A stretch of DNA of 53,051 nucleotides. Source: Pseudomonadota bacterium (GTDB lineage: Bacteria > Pseudomonadota > Alphaproteobacteria > Rhizobiales > Beijerinckiaceae). Of the stretch, positions 43,149 to 51,971 are shown piece by piece (the stretch's first letter is position 1; every line of letters starts with the position of its first letter). Both the position numbers and the translations under genes were made by a program. The notes beneath the pieces were generated by a model. The model ran no database searches. It had not been told where the DNA came from and saw only the letters and a list, made by a program, of their open reading frames with translations. Where the stretch lies: contig JAEWKH010000023.1 in assembly GCA_023386155.1 (NCBI GenBank), forward strand, positions 1 through 53,051, read 5' to 3'.

Positions 43149-46100
43149 CTAGACCTCTTTCGGGGGCGCGGATTCAGGTGCGACCGGCGCGGCGGCCTCG
43201 TCCGCTGGCCTCCGCTCCCGGGTCACCAGGCGGAAGAACAGCGGCACGAAGAAAATGGCGAGGAACGTTGCGGCCAGCATGCCGCCAATGACGCCCGTGC
43301 CCACCGAGTGCCGGCTTGCCGAGCCTGCTCCTGTCGAGATTGCGAGCGGCACCACGCCGAGGATGAAGGCGAGAGAGGTCATCACGATCGGGCGGAAGCG
43401 GAGCTGTGCCGCCTCCAGGGCCGCATCGTAGACGCTTTCCCCTGCTCTATGGCGCTCTGACGCGAACTCGACGATCAGGATCGCGTTCTTGGCGGCCAAT
43501 CCGATGAGGGTGACGAGCCCGACCTGGAAATAGATGTCGTTCTCGATTCCGCGCAACCAGATGGCGAGGATGGCTCCGAAAACGGCGAACGGCACGGCCG
43601 TGATGACGGCAAACGGCAGGGACCAGCGCTCGTATTGCGCCGCGAGGATCAGGAACACCATCACGAGCCCCAGGACAAACCCCTGCGATCCGGTTCCGGC
43701 CGACTGCAATTCCTGGTAGGCCGAGCCCGTCCAGCCGATGGAATAGTCCGAGGACAGGTTCTGGGACACCACCTGCTCGATTGCCGCGATTGCCTGCCCC
43801 GAGGAATAGCCCGGAGCCGGGCTGCCCTGAATCTTCGCCGCAGGAAACACGTTGAACCGGTCCACCACATCGGGGCCGACGATGCGCGAGGTGGTCAGGA
43901 GGACACTGAGAGGAACCATGGTGCCCTTGTCGGAACGGACGAAGACATGCTGCAGGTCGTTCGGGCTCATCCGGAACTCGGGCTCCGAGGAGAGGCTCAC
44001 CCGGTAGGTCCGTCCGAACAGGCTGAAATCGTTGACGTACAAGCTGCCGAAGGTGCTCTGCATCGTGTCGAAGATGGCCGTGATCGGCACGCCGAGCGCC
44101 TTCGCCTTGTCGCGATCCACGTCGATCCGGTACTGCGGCACGTTCGTGTTGAACGTTGTGGAGACGCCTGAAAGCTCGGGCCGCTGATTGGCCGCCTGAA
44201 CCACCGTCTGCGCCGCCTGGGAAAGGCTGTCGAGAGAGCCGCCGGACCGGTCCTGCAGGTAGAACTCGAAGCCGCCGGTCGTGCTCATGCCCGTGATGGG
44301 AGGCGGGTTGAAACCGACCACAACCCCGTCACGGAAGTTCGCGTTGAGGGCCGAGAAAGCCGGCGCGAGATTGCGCGCATCGAGGCGTGGGTCGGTTCGC
44401 TCGGACCAATCGGTGAGCGTCACGAAAGATACGCCGGAACTGGTCTTCTGTGCACCCGAGAGCAGATCGAACCCGGCAATTGTCACCACGTCGGCGACGG
44501 CGGGATTGCGCGTGAGCTCCGCGCTCACCTTCGCGGTGATGTCGAGGGTGCGGTCGAGGGAGGCTGCTGGCGGCAGGGCGGTGACGACGAAGACGCTTCC
44601 CAGATCCTCCGCCGGCACGAGCCCGCCCGGCACGCGCTCGAACAGCCACCATGTCATCCCCAGCATTCCGCCGATGAGCAGCAGTGCGATCATGGCATGG
44701 CGCAGGAAGTAGGCAGTCCCCGATGTGAAGGCGCGCATGACACGATCGAAGCCGCGATTGAAGACGCGGAACGGCAGCCAGGGCTCGCTGTGCCCCTCCT
44801 TGAGAAGGAGCGCGCACAAGGCGGGAGTCAGGGTGAGCGCTACGATGCCGGAAATGACCACCGATACGGCAATCGTCACGGCAAACTGCCGGTAGAGCTC
44901 GCCCGCCAGTCCGCCGAGGAAGGACACGGGAATGAACACGGCGCAGAGCACCAGCACGACTGCGACGACGGGGCCGCTCACTTCCTGCATGGCCTGGATG
45001 GCAGCCTCTCGCGGGGGCTTGCGCTCCGTCGACATGATGCGCTCGACGTTCTCCAGCACGATGATGGCATCGTCGACCACGATGCCGATGGCGAGGATGA
45101 GTCCGAAGAGCGTCAACAGGTTGATGGAAAATCCCAGAACATACATTCCCGCAAACGTACCGATGATCGAGACCGGAACGGCGAGCAGAGGAATCAGGGT
45201 CGCGCGCCAGTTCTGAAGGAACAGGAAGACCACGATCACCACGAGAACGATGGCCTCGACAAAGGTCTTGACGACCTCGTCGATGGAGACCTCGATGAAC
45301 TTCGTCGTGTTATAGGGCACGTCGTATCGCAGCCCGTCGGGAAAACGCTGTGCGAGCCGGGTCATCGCTGCATTGACGGCGTCCGAGACGTTGAGGGCAT
45401 TGGCCCCGGGCTGCAGATAGATCCCGATCGGCACCGTGGGAGCGCCATTCAGAGTCGCCACGGTCGAATAGTTCAGGGAACCGAGTTCGACCCGCGCGAC
45501 GTCCTTCAGCCGCAACGCGCCGCCGTTTTCGTCGGAGCGCAGGACGATCTGCTCGAACTCGCGGGGATCGGCGAAACGGCCCTGGGTCGTGACCGAGTAG
45601 GTGAACGCCTGCCGGCTCGGGGTCGGCTCCTCGGCGAAGCGCCCGGCCGCGAACTGCGCATTCTGGTCGCGGATGGCGGCGGCAACGTCGCCGGGGGTGA
45701 GGTTGTACTGCGCAACTTTGTCCGGTCGAAGCCAGATGCGCATGGAATAGTCAGATGCGCCAAAGAGCGAAGCATCGCCGACCCCGGGGGTCCGCCGCAG
45801 CTCGTCGATGATGTTGATGAGCGCATAGTTGGAGATGAAGATCGTGTCGTAACGCCGATCCGGCGAGGACAGGGCGACGATCTGGAGGATCGACGACGAC
45901 CGCTTGGTCACCGTCACGCCCTGACGCCTCACTTCCTCCGGCAGAACGGCCATTGCGCGCTGAACGCGATTGTTGACGTTGATGGTGGCCTGGTCGGCAT
46001 CCGTCCCGGTCTGGAAATACACCGACAGGCTCATGGTCCCGGAGCCGGTTGAAGTCGATTGCATGTAGATCATGTCTTCGACCCCATTGACCTGCTGCTC

Positions 46101-46298
46101 CAGGGGAGCCGCGACGGTTTCTGCAATCGTCTCGGCGCTGGCTCCCGGATAGGTGGCCGAGACCACGACCTGGGGCGGAACGATTTCGGGATATTGGGCG
46201 ACAGGCAGCACCCGCATGGCGATCAGGCCGATGAGCACGATGGCGATGGATAGGACCGACGCGAAGATCGGGCGATCGATGAAGAATTTCGAGATCAT
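43149..46298 (-). CDS. RND efflux pump inner-membrane transporter (HAE1, AcrB/MexB family)
   Basis: The 1049-residue proton-driven drug exporter begins MISKFFIDRPIFASVLSIAI, the AcrB hallmark. It has 12 membrane helices with two large periplasmic loops. Proton-relay Asp residues D409/D410 lie in GIVVDDAIIVLENVERIM. Other family marks are PGASAETIAETVAAPLEQQVNGVEDMIYM and the late GLVTLIGLAAKNAILIVEF. The ATG overlaps the adaptor stop by four bases. It needs a periplasmic adaptor and an outer-membrane TolC-like channel; only the adaptor is in the window. Substrates are unknown. Confidence 0.96.
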   Translation of the reverse strand: MISKFFIDRPIFASVLSIAIVLIGLIAMRVLPVAQYPEIVPPQVVVSATYPGASAETIAETVAAPLEQQVNGVEDMIYMQSTSTGSGTMSLSVYFQTGTDADQATINVNNRVQRAMAVLPEEVRRQGVTVTKRSSSILQIVALSSPDRRYDTIFISNYALINIIDELRRTPGVGDASLFGASDYSMRIWLRPDKVAQYNLTPGDVAAAIRDQNAQFAAGRFAEEPTPSRQAFTYSVTTQGRFADPREFEQIVLRSDENGGALRLKDVARVELGSLNYSTVATLNGAPTVPIGIYLQPGANALNVSDAVNAAMTRLAQRFPDGLRYDVPYNTTKFIEVSIDEVVKTFVEAIVLVVIVVFLFLQNWRATLIPLLAVPVSIIGTFAGMYVLGFSINLLTLFGLILAIGIVVDDAIIVLENVERIMSTERKPPREAAIQAMQEVSGPVVAVVLVLCAVFIPVSFLGGLAGELYRQFAVTIAVSVVISGIVALTLTPALCALLLKEGHSEPWLPFRVFNRGFDRVMRAFTSGTAYFLRHAMIALLLIGGMLGMTWWLFERVPGGLVPAEDLGSVFVVTALPPAASLDRTLDITAKVSAELTRNPAVADVVTIAGFDLLSGAQKTSSGVSFVTLTDWSERTDPRLDARNLAPAFSALNANFRDGVVVGFNPPPITGMSTTGGFEFYLQDRSGGSLDSLSQAAQTVVQAANQRPELSGVSTTFNTNVPQYRIDVDRDKAKALGVPITAIFDTMQSTFGSLYVNDFSLFGRTYRVSLSSEPEFRMSPNDLQHVFVRSDKGTMVPLSVLLTTSRIVGPDVVDRFNVFPAAKIQGSPAPGYSSGQAIAAIEQVVSQNLSSDYSIGWTGSAYQELQSAGTGSQGFVLGLVMVFLILAAQYERWSLPFAVITAVPFAVFGAILAIWLRGIENDIYFQVGLVTLIGLAAKNAILIVEFASERHRAGESVYDAALEAAQLRFRPIVMTSLAFILGVVPLAISTGAGSASRHSVGTGVIGGMLAATFLAIFFVPLFFRLVTRERRPADEAAAPVAPESAPPKEV

Positions 46299-47500
46299 GG
46301 CCGAGCCCCTGGTGCCGGGGCGCTGGGCATCTCCGTGGACTGCGCTGCATTGACGTCCATCGGCACCGGCCTGACGGGCTGGCCCGGCCGAACGCGGATC
46401 ACGCCATCCACGACGACCCTCTCACCGCCCTTCAGGCCCTCGCGTACGACCCAGCCGTCCGCGAGCTCGGGTCCCAGCCGTATCGGTCGCGCCTGAGCGA
46501 TGTCGTTGTCGCCGATGACGTAGACCAAAGGCCCCTGCGGACCCTGGCTGACGGCCTGCTGCGGAACGACGATCGCATCGGGCAATGTGATGCCGATGAG
46601 CCGAACCCTGACGAACTGGCCCGGGAGGAGCAGACCGTCAGGGTTCGGGAACACGGCTCGCGCCTGTATCGTCCCTGTCTGCAAGTCCACGCGCTGGGCA
46701 GCCGTGTCGATCCTGCCCGTCTGGGGATACTTCCCCTGAAGCGCATATTGCAGTTCGACGACGAGGTCCTTCTCGTCGATCGGCTGGGCTCGCCGCTCGT
46801 TCAAGGCGCGAAAGGCCCGCCCCTCCTCGTCGGTGAAGGAGAAGTTCACGTAGGCCGGATCGATCTGGGAGATGGTGGTCAGAAGCGTCTGCTGCGCCTG
46901 AATGAGTGCCCCGACCGGCGGCGATTCCAGCGAGGTGATCCCGGTTCCGGGTGCGGTCACGGTCGTGTAACTGAGATTCAGCTTGGCGTTCTGGACCTCC
47001 GCTTCGGCCAGTTGCACGCCGGCCCGCGCCTGATCCCGCTGGGAGCGGGCGTCATCCAGCTGCGCATCGGTGGAGACGCCCCGGCGCACGAGCTGCTCGA
47101 TCCGGTTGAAATTCTCCTCGGCCTGGCGCAGCGCCGCCTGGGTCTGCTGAAGTTGCGCCTCCGCCCGGGTCACCGCCACCTCGTAGGTCGCCGGGTCGAT
47201 CTGGAAGAGCACCTGGTCCTGGGTGACCCGCGCCCCCTCCTCGAACTCGCGCTTGAGCAGGAGACCGCCGACCCGTGCGCGCACTTCGATATCCCGAAAA
47301 CCGGAGACACGCCCGGCATATTCAACCGGATAGGGAACCTCTGCGGGCTGAACCACTATGATTCCCACCTGAGGGGCCGGCAACGTCGCCGCGGCCTGCT
47401 GTACCGGAGCCTCTCGCGGAGAGCGGAATGCAAGGAAGTAGAGGCCCGCAGCGAGAGCCAGACCTGCTGCGACGACGAGGAGGATGCGCTTGACCACCAT
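46295..47500 (-). CDS. RND efflux periplasmic adaptor (AcrA/MexA family)
   Basis: The 401-residue membrane-fusion protein links the RND pump to an outer-membrane channel. An N-terminal hydrophobic anchor (ILLVVAAGLALAAGLYFLAF) has no lipobox Cys, so it is anchored rather than lipidated. The lipoyl half-motifs (RARVGGLLLKREFEEGARVTQ), a long hairpin coiled coil (residues 95-180) and the beta-barrel follow. The C-terminus is Pro/Ala-rich. It precedes the pump gene and is probably the first gene of the operon. No TetR-type regulator adjoins it; a palindrome at 47658-47671 is a candidate operator. Confidence 0.95.
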   Translation of the reverse strand: MVVKRILLVVAAGLALAAGLYFLAFRSPREAPVQQAAATLPAPQVGIIVVQPAEVPYPVEYAGRVSGFRDIEVRARVGGLLLKREFEEGARVTQDQVLFQIDPATYEVAVTRAEAQLQQTQAALRQAEENFNRIEQLVRRGVSTDAQLDDARSQRDQARAGVQLAEAEVQNAKLNLSYTTVTAPGTGITSLESPPVGALIQAQQTLLTTISQIDPAYVNFSFTDEEGRAFRALNERRAQPIDEKDLVVELQYALQGKYPQTGRIDTAAQRVDLQTGTIQARAVFPNPDGLLLPGQFVRVRLIGITLPDAIVVPQQAVSQGPQGPLVYVIGDNDIAQARPIRLGPELADGWVVREGLKGGERVVVDGVIRVRPGQPVRPVPMDVNAAQSTEMPSAPAPGARP

Positions 47501-47770
47501 GCCCTCCCGGCACTCTTTGACGAACTTGCCCGCCGAAGGAGCTGGCCCTCATCGGCGCATGCGGGCGAAATGCGGATCTCCGCGCTACCGTATGAACACC
47601 TTGACAGTGCGCCAGTTCCGCAGAAGTCGGGCTGTTCGACATCCGGACTGCGACATTTTAACGAACGTTAACAAATTCTTTCCCTGTGTCGGGTTTCTGA
47701 CAGACGAAAAGCTCCGCTCCGGTATCATCCGCCCCAAATACAGAATGAACATTTCGTTGGGGGCACAATC
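47501..47770. other. Non-coding upstream region of the RND operon
   Basis: No gene. It contains the TTAACG/CGTTAA palindrome (47658-47671) and an AT-rich stretch around 47655-47685 that may hold the RND promoter, the plus-strand promoter for the small downstream open frames, or both. Confidence 0.4.
47658..47671. promoter_or_regulatory. Candidate operator palindrome upstream of RND operon
   Basis: TTAACG at 47658-47663 and CGTTAA at 47666-47671 are exact inverted repeats with an AA spacer. They lie about 158 bases upstream of the adaptor start, in the only AT-rich patch of the region. A TetR- or MarR-type repressor would fit a short palindrome of this kind. No such regulator is in the window. 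Confidence 0.35.
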
Positions 47771-47839
47771 ATGGCCATCCGTACGCCGCCCGTCTCCTCA
47801 TGGAGAGCCTGGGGCTGCGCCGGACCATGGAGTGCTTGA
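47771..47839 (+). CDS. Possible 22-codon leader open frame
   Basis: An ATG at 47771 opens 22 codons and stops at TGA 47837-47839, where the final A is the first base of the next ATG (TGATG). A G-rich stretch precedes it. It encodes three Trp (codons 11, 14 and 20). The arrangement suggests a translated leader coupled to the following small open frame, but the length is short enough to be chance. Confidence 0.25.
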   Translation: MAIRTPPVSSWRAWGCAGPWSA

Positions 47840-48036
47840 TGAAGAGCAAGAAGAGAAAGTCCATTTTTTCTGAGCCCCGGCGGACAGCCAAGCTTGAGCG
47901 TGAGCTCAAAGCGATCGAGGCTCAGATCGTGCTTCTGGAAAAGGACACGCGCCTGGATCTCGCCGTACAGGACCATTTTGTCCTCTGGAGGCGCCCGAAC
48001 CTTTTCGCTCCCTGGCCATTAGGCCTCCAGCACTAG
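47839..48036 (+). CDS. Small basic hypothetical protein (65 aa)
   Basis: Not recognised. From ATG 47839, preceded by GGAG with a six-base gap, the product is a basic start (MKSKKRKSIFSEPRRTAK), a helix (LERELKAIEAQIVLLEKDTRLDLAV) and a short hydrophobic tail. It lies 79 bases upstream of the hemerythrin-phasin gene on the same strand. It could belong to the granule region, but support is limited to ribosome-binding site, strand and charge pattern. Confidence 0.4.
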   Translation: MKSKKRKSIFSEPRRTAKLERELKAIEAQIVLLEKDTRLDLAVQDHFVLWRRPNLFAPWPLGLQH

Positions 48037-48115
48037 GCAAGTTCCCATCATTCCCGACGTCGAAGCGTGTGCCGCAAGGCAGGCGCACGTCATCAATCGA
48101 ACCTAGAGACGGATC

Positions 48116-49108
48116 ATGACCACGCGAAAACTGAACCAGACGCCGCCCGACCGGGCGCGCGATCTCTTTGATAAGCTTCTCGCTACCTCAGACAGCGCCA
48201 TCAAAACCCGTGAGCGCCTGTTCGATGACCTGCAGGAGGAGCTGAAACTGCTGGCTACCCTGCAGGAGCAGCACCTGTTGCCGATCCTTCGACGGCACGG
48301 AATGGACGACCTCGTTCGGCAGGCTCTCTCCGACAACGAGGAAACCACGGCGCTCCTGACGGAGCTGGAACGCATGCCCAAGAGCAATGCCGAATTTCTC
48401 GCGAAAGTGGCCGATCTGAAGAGAGTGTTCCAGCAGCATATTCGCGACGACAGGAAGGAACTTCTCCCGGCCGTGCTCAAGGTTCTGAGCGACGACGAAG
48501 CGGAAGCGGTCATCGAGAAAGTGGAGGATGAAGTGGCTGCCATCGACGAATCGAAACGCACCGAAGCGCGCCGTACCCGCGAGCAGGCCGACGCGGTCCA
48601 GCGCCCGGTGGATAATCTCGCAGAAACCGTGCGGGCAGGAACGGAGAGCGCTCAGAACATCGCTCAATCGATGCAGAGGGTCGTTGAGAGCGGTTTTGAC
48701 GCCCTTTCGGAGATGGCCCGCCGCTCGACGGGTCAGGCGCTGCAGATGTTCGGCCCCTCGGTTGCAAAGCCTCAGGGGCTCGGCGAGCAGGTCTCGGACA
48801 ACGTCAGGAGCGTGGTTCGTTCCAACACGGTCCTGACGCAAGGCATTCAGGAACTGTCACGGGAATGGTTCGAACTGAGCCAGAAGCGGCTGCAGACGAA
48901 CCTCGACGGGCTGAACGCCCTCACCCGCTGTCAATCCGTGAACGACCTCGTTACGGTTCAAAGCTCCCTCATCCGCAACAACCTCGAGCAGACTGTCGAC
49001 AACAGCCGGCGCATGGCTGAGCTCACGATGCGGCTGGCGGACGAGGCGACCCGATCCGTAACGGTTGGCGTGAAACAATTCGCCGACCGTGTCGGCCGTC
49101 CATCCTGA
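48116..49108 (+). CDS. Phasin with N-terminal degenerate hemerythrin-like domain
   Basis: A 330-residue protein. The C-terminal part (about residues 190-325, with FDALSEMARRSTGQALQMF and AELTMRLADEATRSV) is a phasin, the amphipathic-helix protein that coats PHA granules. The N-terminal 125 residues follow a hemerythrin four-helix order (LFDDLQEELKLLATLQEQHLLP and FQQHIRDDRKELLPAV). Only the last His (residue 108) of the expected iron ligands is kept: the first His and the EEH His are replaced. The domain may therefore be structural. It precedes phaC by about 1 kb, with convergent and small genes between. A strong hairpin follows the stop. Confidence 0.75.
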   Translation: MTTRKLNQTPPDRARDLFDKLLATSDSAIKTRERLFDDLQEELKLLATLQEQHLLPILRRHGMDDLVRQALSDNEETTALLTELERMPKSNAEFLAKVADLKRVFQQHIRDDRKELLPAVLKVLSDDEAEAVIEKVEDEVAAIDESKRTEARRTREQADAVQRPVDNLAETVRAGTESAQNIAQSMQRVVESGFDALSEMARRSTGQALQMFGPSVAKPQGLGEQVSDNVRSVVRSNTVLTQGIQELSREWFELSQKRLQTNLDGLNALTRCQSVNDLVTVQSSLIRNNLEQTVDNSRRMAELTMRLADEATRSVTVGVKQFADRVGRPS

Positions 49109-49117
49109 TCCCTGCAC

Positions 49118-49152
49118 GACATAGCGCCCTGGCCTTCCCAGGGCGCTATGTC
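49118..49152. terminator. Perfect 15-bp hairpin between phasin and small membrane protein genes
   Basis: GACATAGCGCCCTGG (49118-49132) pairs fully with CCAGGGCGCTATGTC (49138-49152) around a CCTTC loop. It lies between convergent genes and probably ends transcripts from both sides. Neither strand has a T-run after it, so it is a bidirectional stop or a stability element rather than a textbook intrinsic terminator. Confidence 0.65.
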
Positions 49153-49170
49153 AGGCGGCCCATGAATGGC

Positions 49171-49368
49171 TCAGCGCTGTTTCCCGGAGCGGTTCAGGGT
49201 GATGGTCCAGCGACGTGGCCAGAAGGCCAGGACCGCTACGACGAGCGTAAGGAGAAGGAGAGCCACCATCATCTGGGCCACTCCGAAGACCGGTGCATCC
49301 TTGGCGATGAACCAGCCCGTGACGACGCCGGCCGCAATCATCAGTATCCGAACAATCCAGCTGATCAT
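49171..49368 (-). CDS. Small two-helix membrane protein (65 aa)
   Basis: From ATG 49368 (MISWIVRILMIAAGVVTGWF), preceded by GGAG, a 65-residue protein with two hydrophobic helices (residues 4-20 and 30-48) and a basic C-terminus (RRWTITLNRSGKQR). It resembles small DUF-type inner-membrane proteins of Rhizobiales, but no family is assigned. It is convergent with the phasin gene across the 15-bp hairpin. An upstream in-frame start at 49434 would add 22 non-membrane residues. Confidence 0.6.
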   Translation of the reverse strand: MISWIVRILMIAAGVVTGWFIAKDAPVFGVAQMMVALLLLTLVVAVLAFWPRRWTITLNRSGKQR

Positions 49369-49645
49369 GAGCGTCTCCACGTCTCCCGCGCAGCCCTCGA
49401 AGCCTTGCGACAGGTTAGCCGCAGGGCCGAACAATCATTATGGCAGGAACCGCAATCGTTGTTTGACCGGGATCAATGTCCACGAGGCCAAGCCGTTGCA
49501 TGCTCCGGTCAAGGATGGGCACTCTGCAGCAACCATGTAACGCCAAGCTGCCCCATCCTGACCAAAGTCGTGCTCCTAACTTAGGTTAACAGATCGAGGT
49601 CGGCTCAGGCCGCAAGAATCCCTGCAAGAATCCCTGGAGGAAGCC
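49369..49645. other. 277-base intergenic region with tandem 12-base repeat
   Basis: No gene is seen. The GCAAGAATCCCT unit is duplicated in tandem at 49612-49623 and 49624-49635, placing the second copy against the GGAGG ribosome-binding site of the next gene. Confidence 0.4.
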
Positions 49646-49927
49646 ATGGCCACAGATTTCGAGCATCCCCATCTCCAGATGGCCCCGAACCGGGAAAAGT
49701 TTTACTCTCCGGATATTCTCCCGCTTCTCCAGACAGCCCTGGCCGATTTGGCCGACATCGACTCTGACTTCGAGAAAAGCCTCCAAGCCATCAAGCACAG
49801 CGAAGCGGATGAAGGTCGCAAGAGCGAGCTGATCGCACGACTTTGGCACCAGCATCGCGAACGACGCGCGCCCTACATTCATGAGCTGACGGTTCTGAGG
49901 GACCGGATCGAGGCCACATTCACTTGA
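49646..49927 (+). CDS. Hypothetical protein between phasin and phaC (93 aa)
   Basis: Not recognised. ATG 49646 has a strong GGAGG site six bases upstream. The protein is soluble and helical: MATDFEHPHLQMAPNREKFYSP, a helix LLQTALADLADIDSDFEKSL, a Lys/Glu stretch and a final IHELTVLRDRIEATF. It lies between the phasin and phaC on the same strand, so it may be part of the PHA granule machinery; there is no direct evidence. Confidence 0.6.
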   Translation: MATDFEHPHLQMAPNREKFYSPDILPLLQTALADLADIDSDFEKSLQAIKHSEADEGRKSELIARLWHQHRERRAPYIHELTVLRDRIEATFT

Positions 49928-50092
49928 GCGCGGCGATGGTCCTCCTCTCGCGAAGCGCTTCGCATCGGCCAAGATGTGAACGACATTAGAAAGCCTTCTT
50001 TGATCGAGCGCAACGCGCAGCAGGCCAGCCCATGCGCATCGGATGGGCGGACCGCGCCCATCGAGTGAAGGGCCATGACCCGGGAGGTCGAA

Positions 50093-51967
50093 ATGCCGGC
50101 TCGAACATCCTCCGCCTCCAAGAGGAGCGTCCCTTCTGAGCCTCACGCGGCAATGACACAGGCCGTGACGGCCGCTCCTGCGCCGGCGAGCATGCCGATT
50201 TTCGAGCCTGCACCTCCAGCAGATCCCTGGGACGACGCCGCTCTCCACCAACTCCGCGACGCCCTCGACCACATCGCTCATGCGGGCCTCGCACGCCTCA
50301 CCTCCGGCCTGTCGCCGGCGGCCATTGCCGATGCGGTCACGGATTGGGCCATCCACCTCGCCATTTCTCCGGGAAAACAGGTGGAACTCGCCGCGAGAGG
50401 CGCGCGCGAATGGGGACAGCTGGCACAGTTCGCCGCCCGTTGCGCGATCAACGGCGGCGCCGGTGAACCGTGCATCGAGCCACGCCCTCATGACCGCCGC
50501 TTCGCCGAGAAAGAGTGGCGGTCGTGGCCGTTCAATCTCGTCCACCAGAGCTTCCTGCTGCAACAGGAATGGTGGCACGACGCCACGACCGGCGTCGATG
50601 GCGTGACCAGGCAGCATCAGGCAGTCACCGAGTTCATCACGCGCCAGATCCTCGACATGGCGTCTCCGTCGAACTTCATCGCGACAAATCCCGTCGTTCA
50701 GCGCCGCATTCTCGAGACGGGCGGCCAGAACCTCGTTCAGGGCCTCCGGAACTTCCTGGACGATTGGGAGCGGATCGTCCGCGCGAAGCCGCCAGCCGGA
50801 GCGGAGTCCTTTCAGCCTGGCCGCAATGTTGCCGTCACTCCCGGCAAGGTGATCTTCCGCAACACTCTCATCGAGCTCATTCAGTACGAACCGACGACCG
50901 ACAAGGTCCGGCCAGACCCGATCCTGATCGTGCCTGCCTGGATCATGAAGTACTACATTCTGGATCTCTCGCCTGAGAATTCGCTGGTCCGCTACCTCAC
51001 CGGACAGGGCTTCACGGTGTTCATCATTTCCTGGAAGAACCCGTCGGCGGAGGATCGGGATCTCGGCCTGGACGACTACCGAAAGCTCGGAATCATGGCG
51101 GCACTGGACGCGGTGAGTGCCGTCGCGCCGGATCGGAAGATCCATGCGGTCGGCTACTGCCTCGGCGGCACGCTCCTCTCCATCGCTGCGGCCACCATGG
51201 CGCGCGATGGCGACAAGCGCTTGGCGACCCTGTCGCTCCTGGCCGCTCAGGCCGATTTCCGCGAAGCCGGTGAGCTCACTCTGTTCATCAATGAGAGCCA
51301 GCTCCACTTCCTCGAAGACCTGATGCGGAGCCAGGGTTATCTCGACTCGCGGCAGATGGCTGGCGCCTTCCAGCTTCTGCGCTCGAACGACCTGATCTGG
51401 TCACGCCTCATCCGGCACTACCTGATGGGCGAAAGAACGCCTCTGAACGACATGATGGCCTGGAACGCGGATGCGACGCGCATGCCCTATCGCATGCACG
51501 CGGAATACCTGCGCCAGCTCTTTCTCGACAACGATCTGGCCGAGGGACGCTTCCGGGTCGACGGCCGCCCGATCGCCGTCAGCGACATTCGCGCTCCGAT
51601 TTTCGCGGTGGGCACCGAGCGGGACCACGTGGCGCCGTGGCGCTCCGCGTTCAAGATCCATCTGCTTGCCGACACGGACGTGACATTCCTTCTCACGAAT
51701 GGAGGCCATAATGCCGGCATCGTGGCCGATCCGGGCCGTGCCGGGGGAAGCTTCCAGATCCTGACACGCTCCGCCGCCGGCCACTACCTGGATCCCGATA
51801 CATGGCTCAAGATCGCGCCTCGTTTCGAGGGCTCCTGGTGGCCGGAATGGACGCGGTGGCTTGAGTCGCATTCCGGCGAGCCCACGGACCCGCCTCCGAT
51901 GGGCGCTCCCGAGCGAGGCTTCCCTGCCCTCTGCGACGCGCCCGGCACCTATGTGCTCCAGGCCTGA
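50093..51967 (+). CDS. phaC: Class I polyhydroxyalkanoate synthase PhaC
   Basis: Polymerises 3-hydroxyacyl-CoA into PHA on intracellular granules. From ATG 50093, six residues inside the first ATG (50075) and preceded by GGGAGG, the protein has 624 residues. The modified lipase box GYCLGG puts the catalytic Cys at residue 356; Asp511 (TERDHVAPW) and His539 (NGGHNAGIV) complete the triad. The N-terminal 75 residues are Pro/Ala-rich and longer than in a typical class I enzyme of about 590 residues. No phaAB or phaR is in the window. The tRNA-Arg gene follows its stop. Confidence 0.95.
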   Translation: MPARTSSASKRSVPSEPHAAMTQAVTAAPAPASMPIFEPAPPADPWDDAALHQLRDALDHIAHAGLARLTSGLSPAAIADAVTDWAIHLAISPGKQVELAARGAREWGQLAQFAARCAINGGAGEPCIEPRPHDRRFAEKEWRSWPFNLVHQSFLLQQEWWHDATTGVDGVTRQHQAVTEFITRQILDMASPSNFIATNPVVQRRILETGGQNLVQGLRNFLDDWERIVRAKPPAGAESFQPGRNVAVTPGKVIFRNTLIELIQYEPTTDKVRPDPILIVPAWIMKYYILDLSPENSLVRYLTGQGFTVFIISWKNPSAEDRDLGLDDYRKLGIMAALDAVSAVAPDRKIHAVGYCLGGTLLSIAAATMARDGDKRLATLSLLAAQADFREAGELTLFINESQLHFLEDLMRSQGYLDSRQMAGAFQLLRSNDLIWSRLIRHYLMGERTPLNDMMAWNADATRMPYRMHAEYLRQLFLDNDLAEGRFRVDGRPIAVSDIRAPIFAVGTERDHVAPWRSAFKIHLLADTDVTFLLTNGGHNAGIVADPGRAGGSFQILTRSAAGHYLDPDTWLKIAPRFEGSWWPEWTRWLESHSGEPTDPPPMGAPERGFPALCDAPGTYVLQA

Positions 51968-51971
51968 GAAA

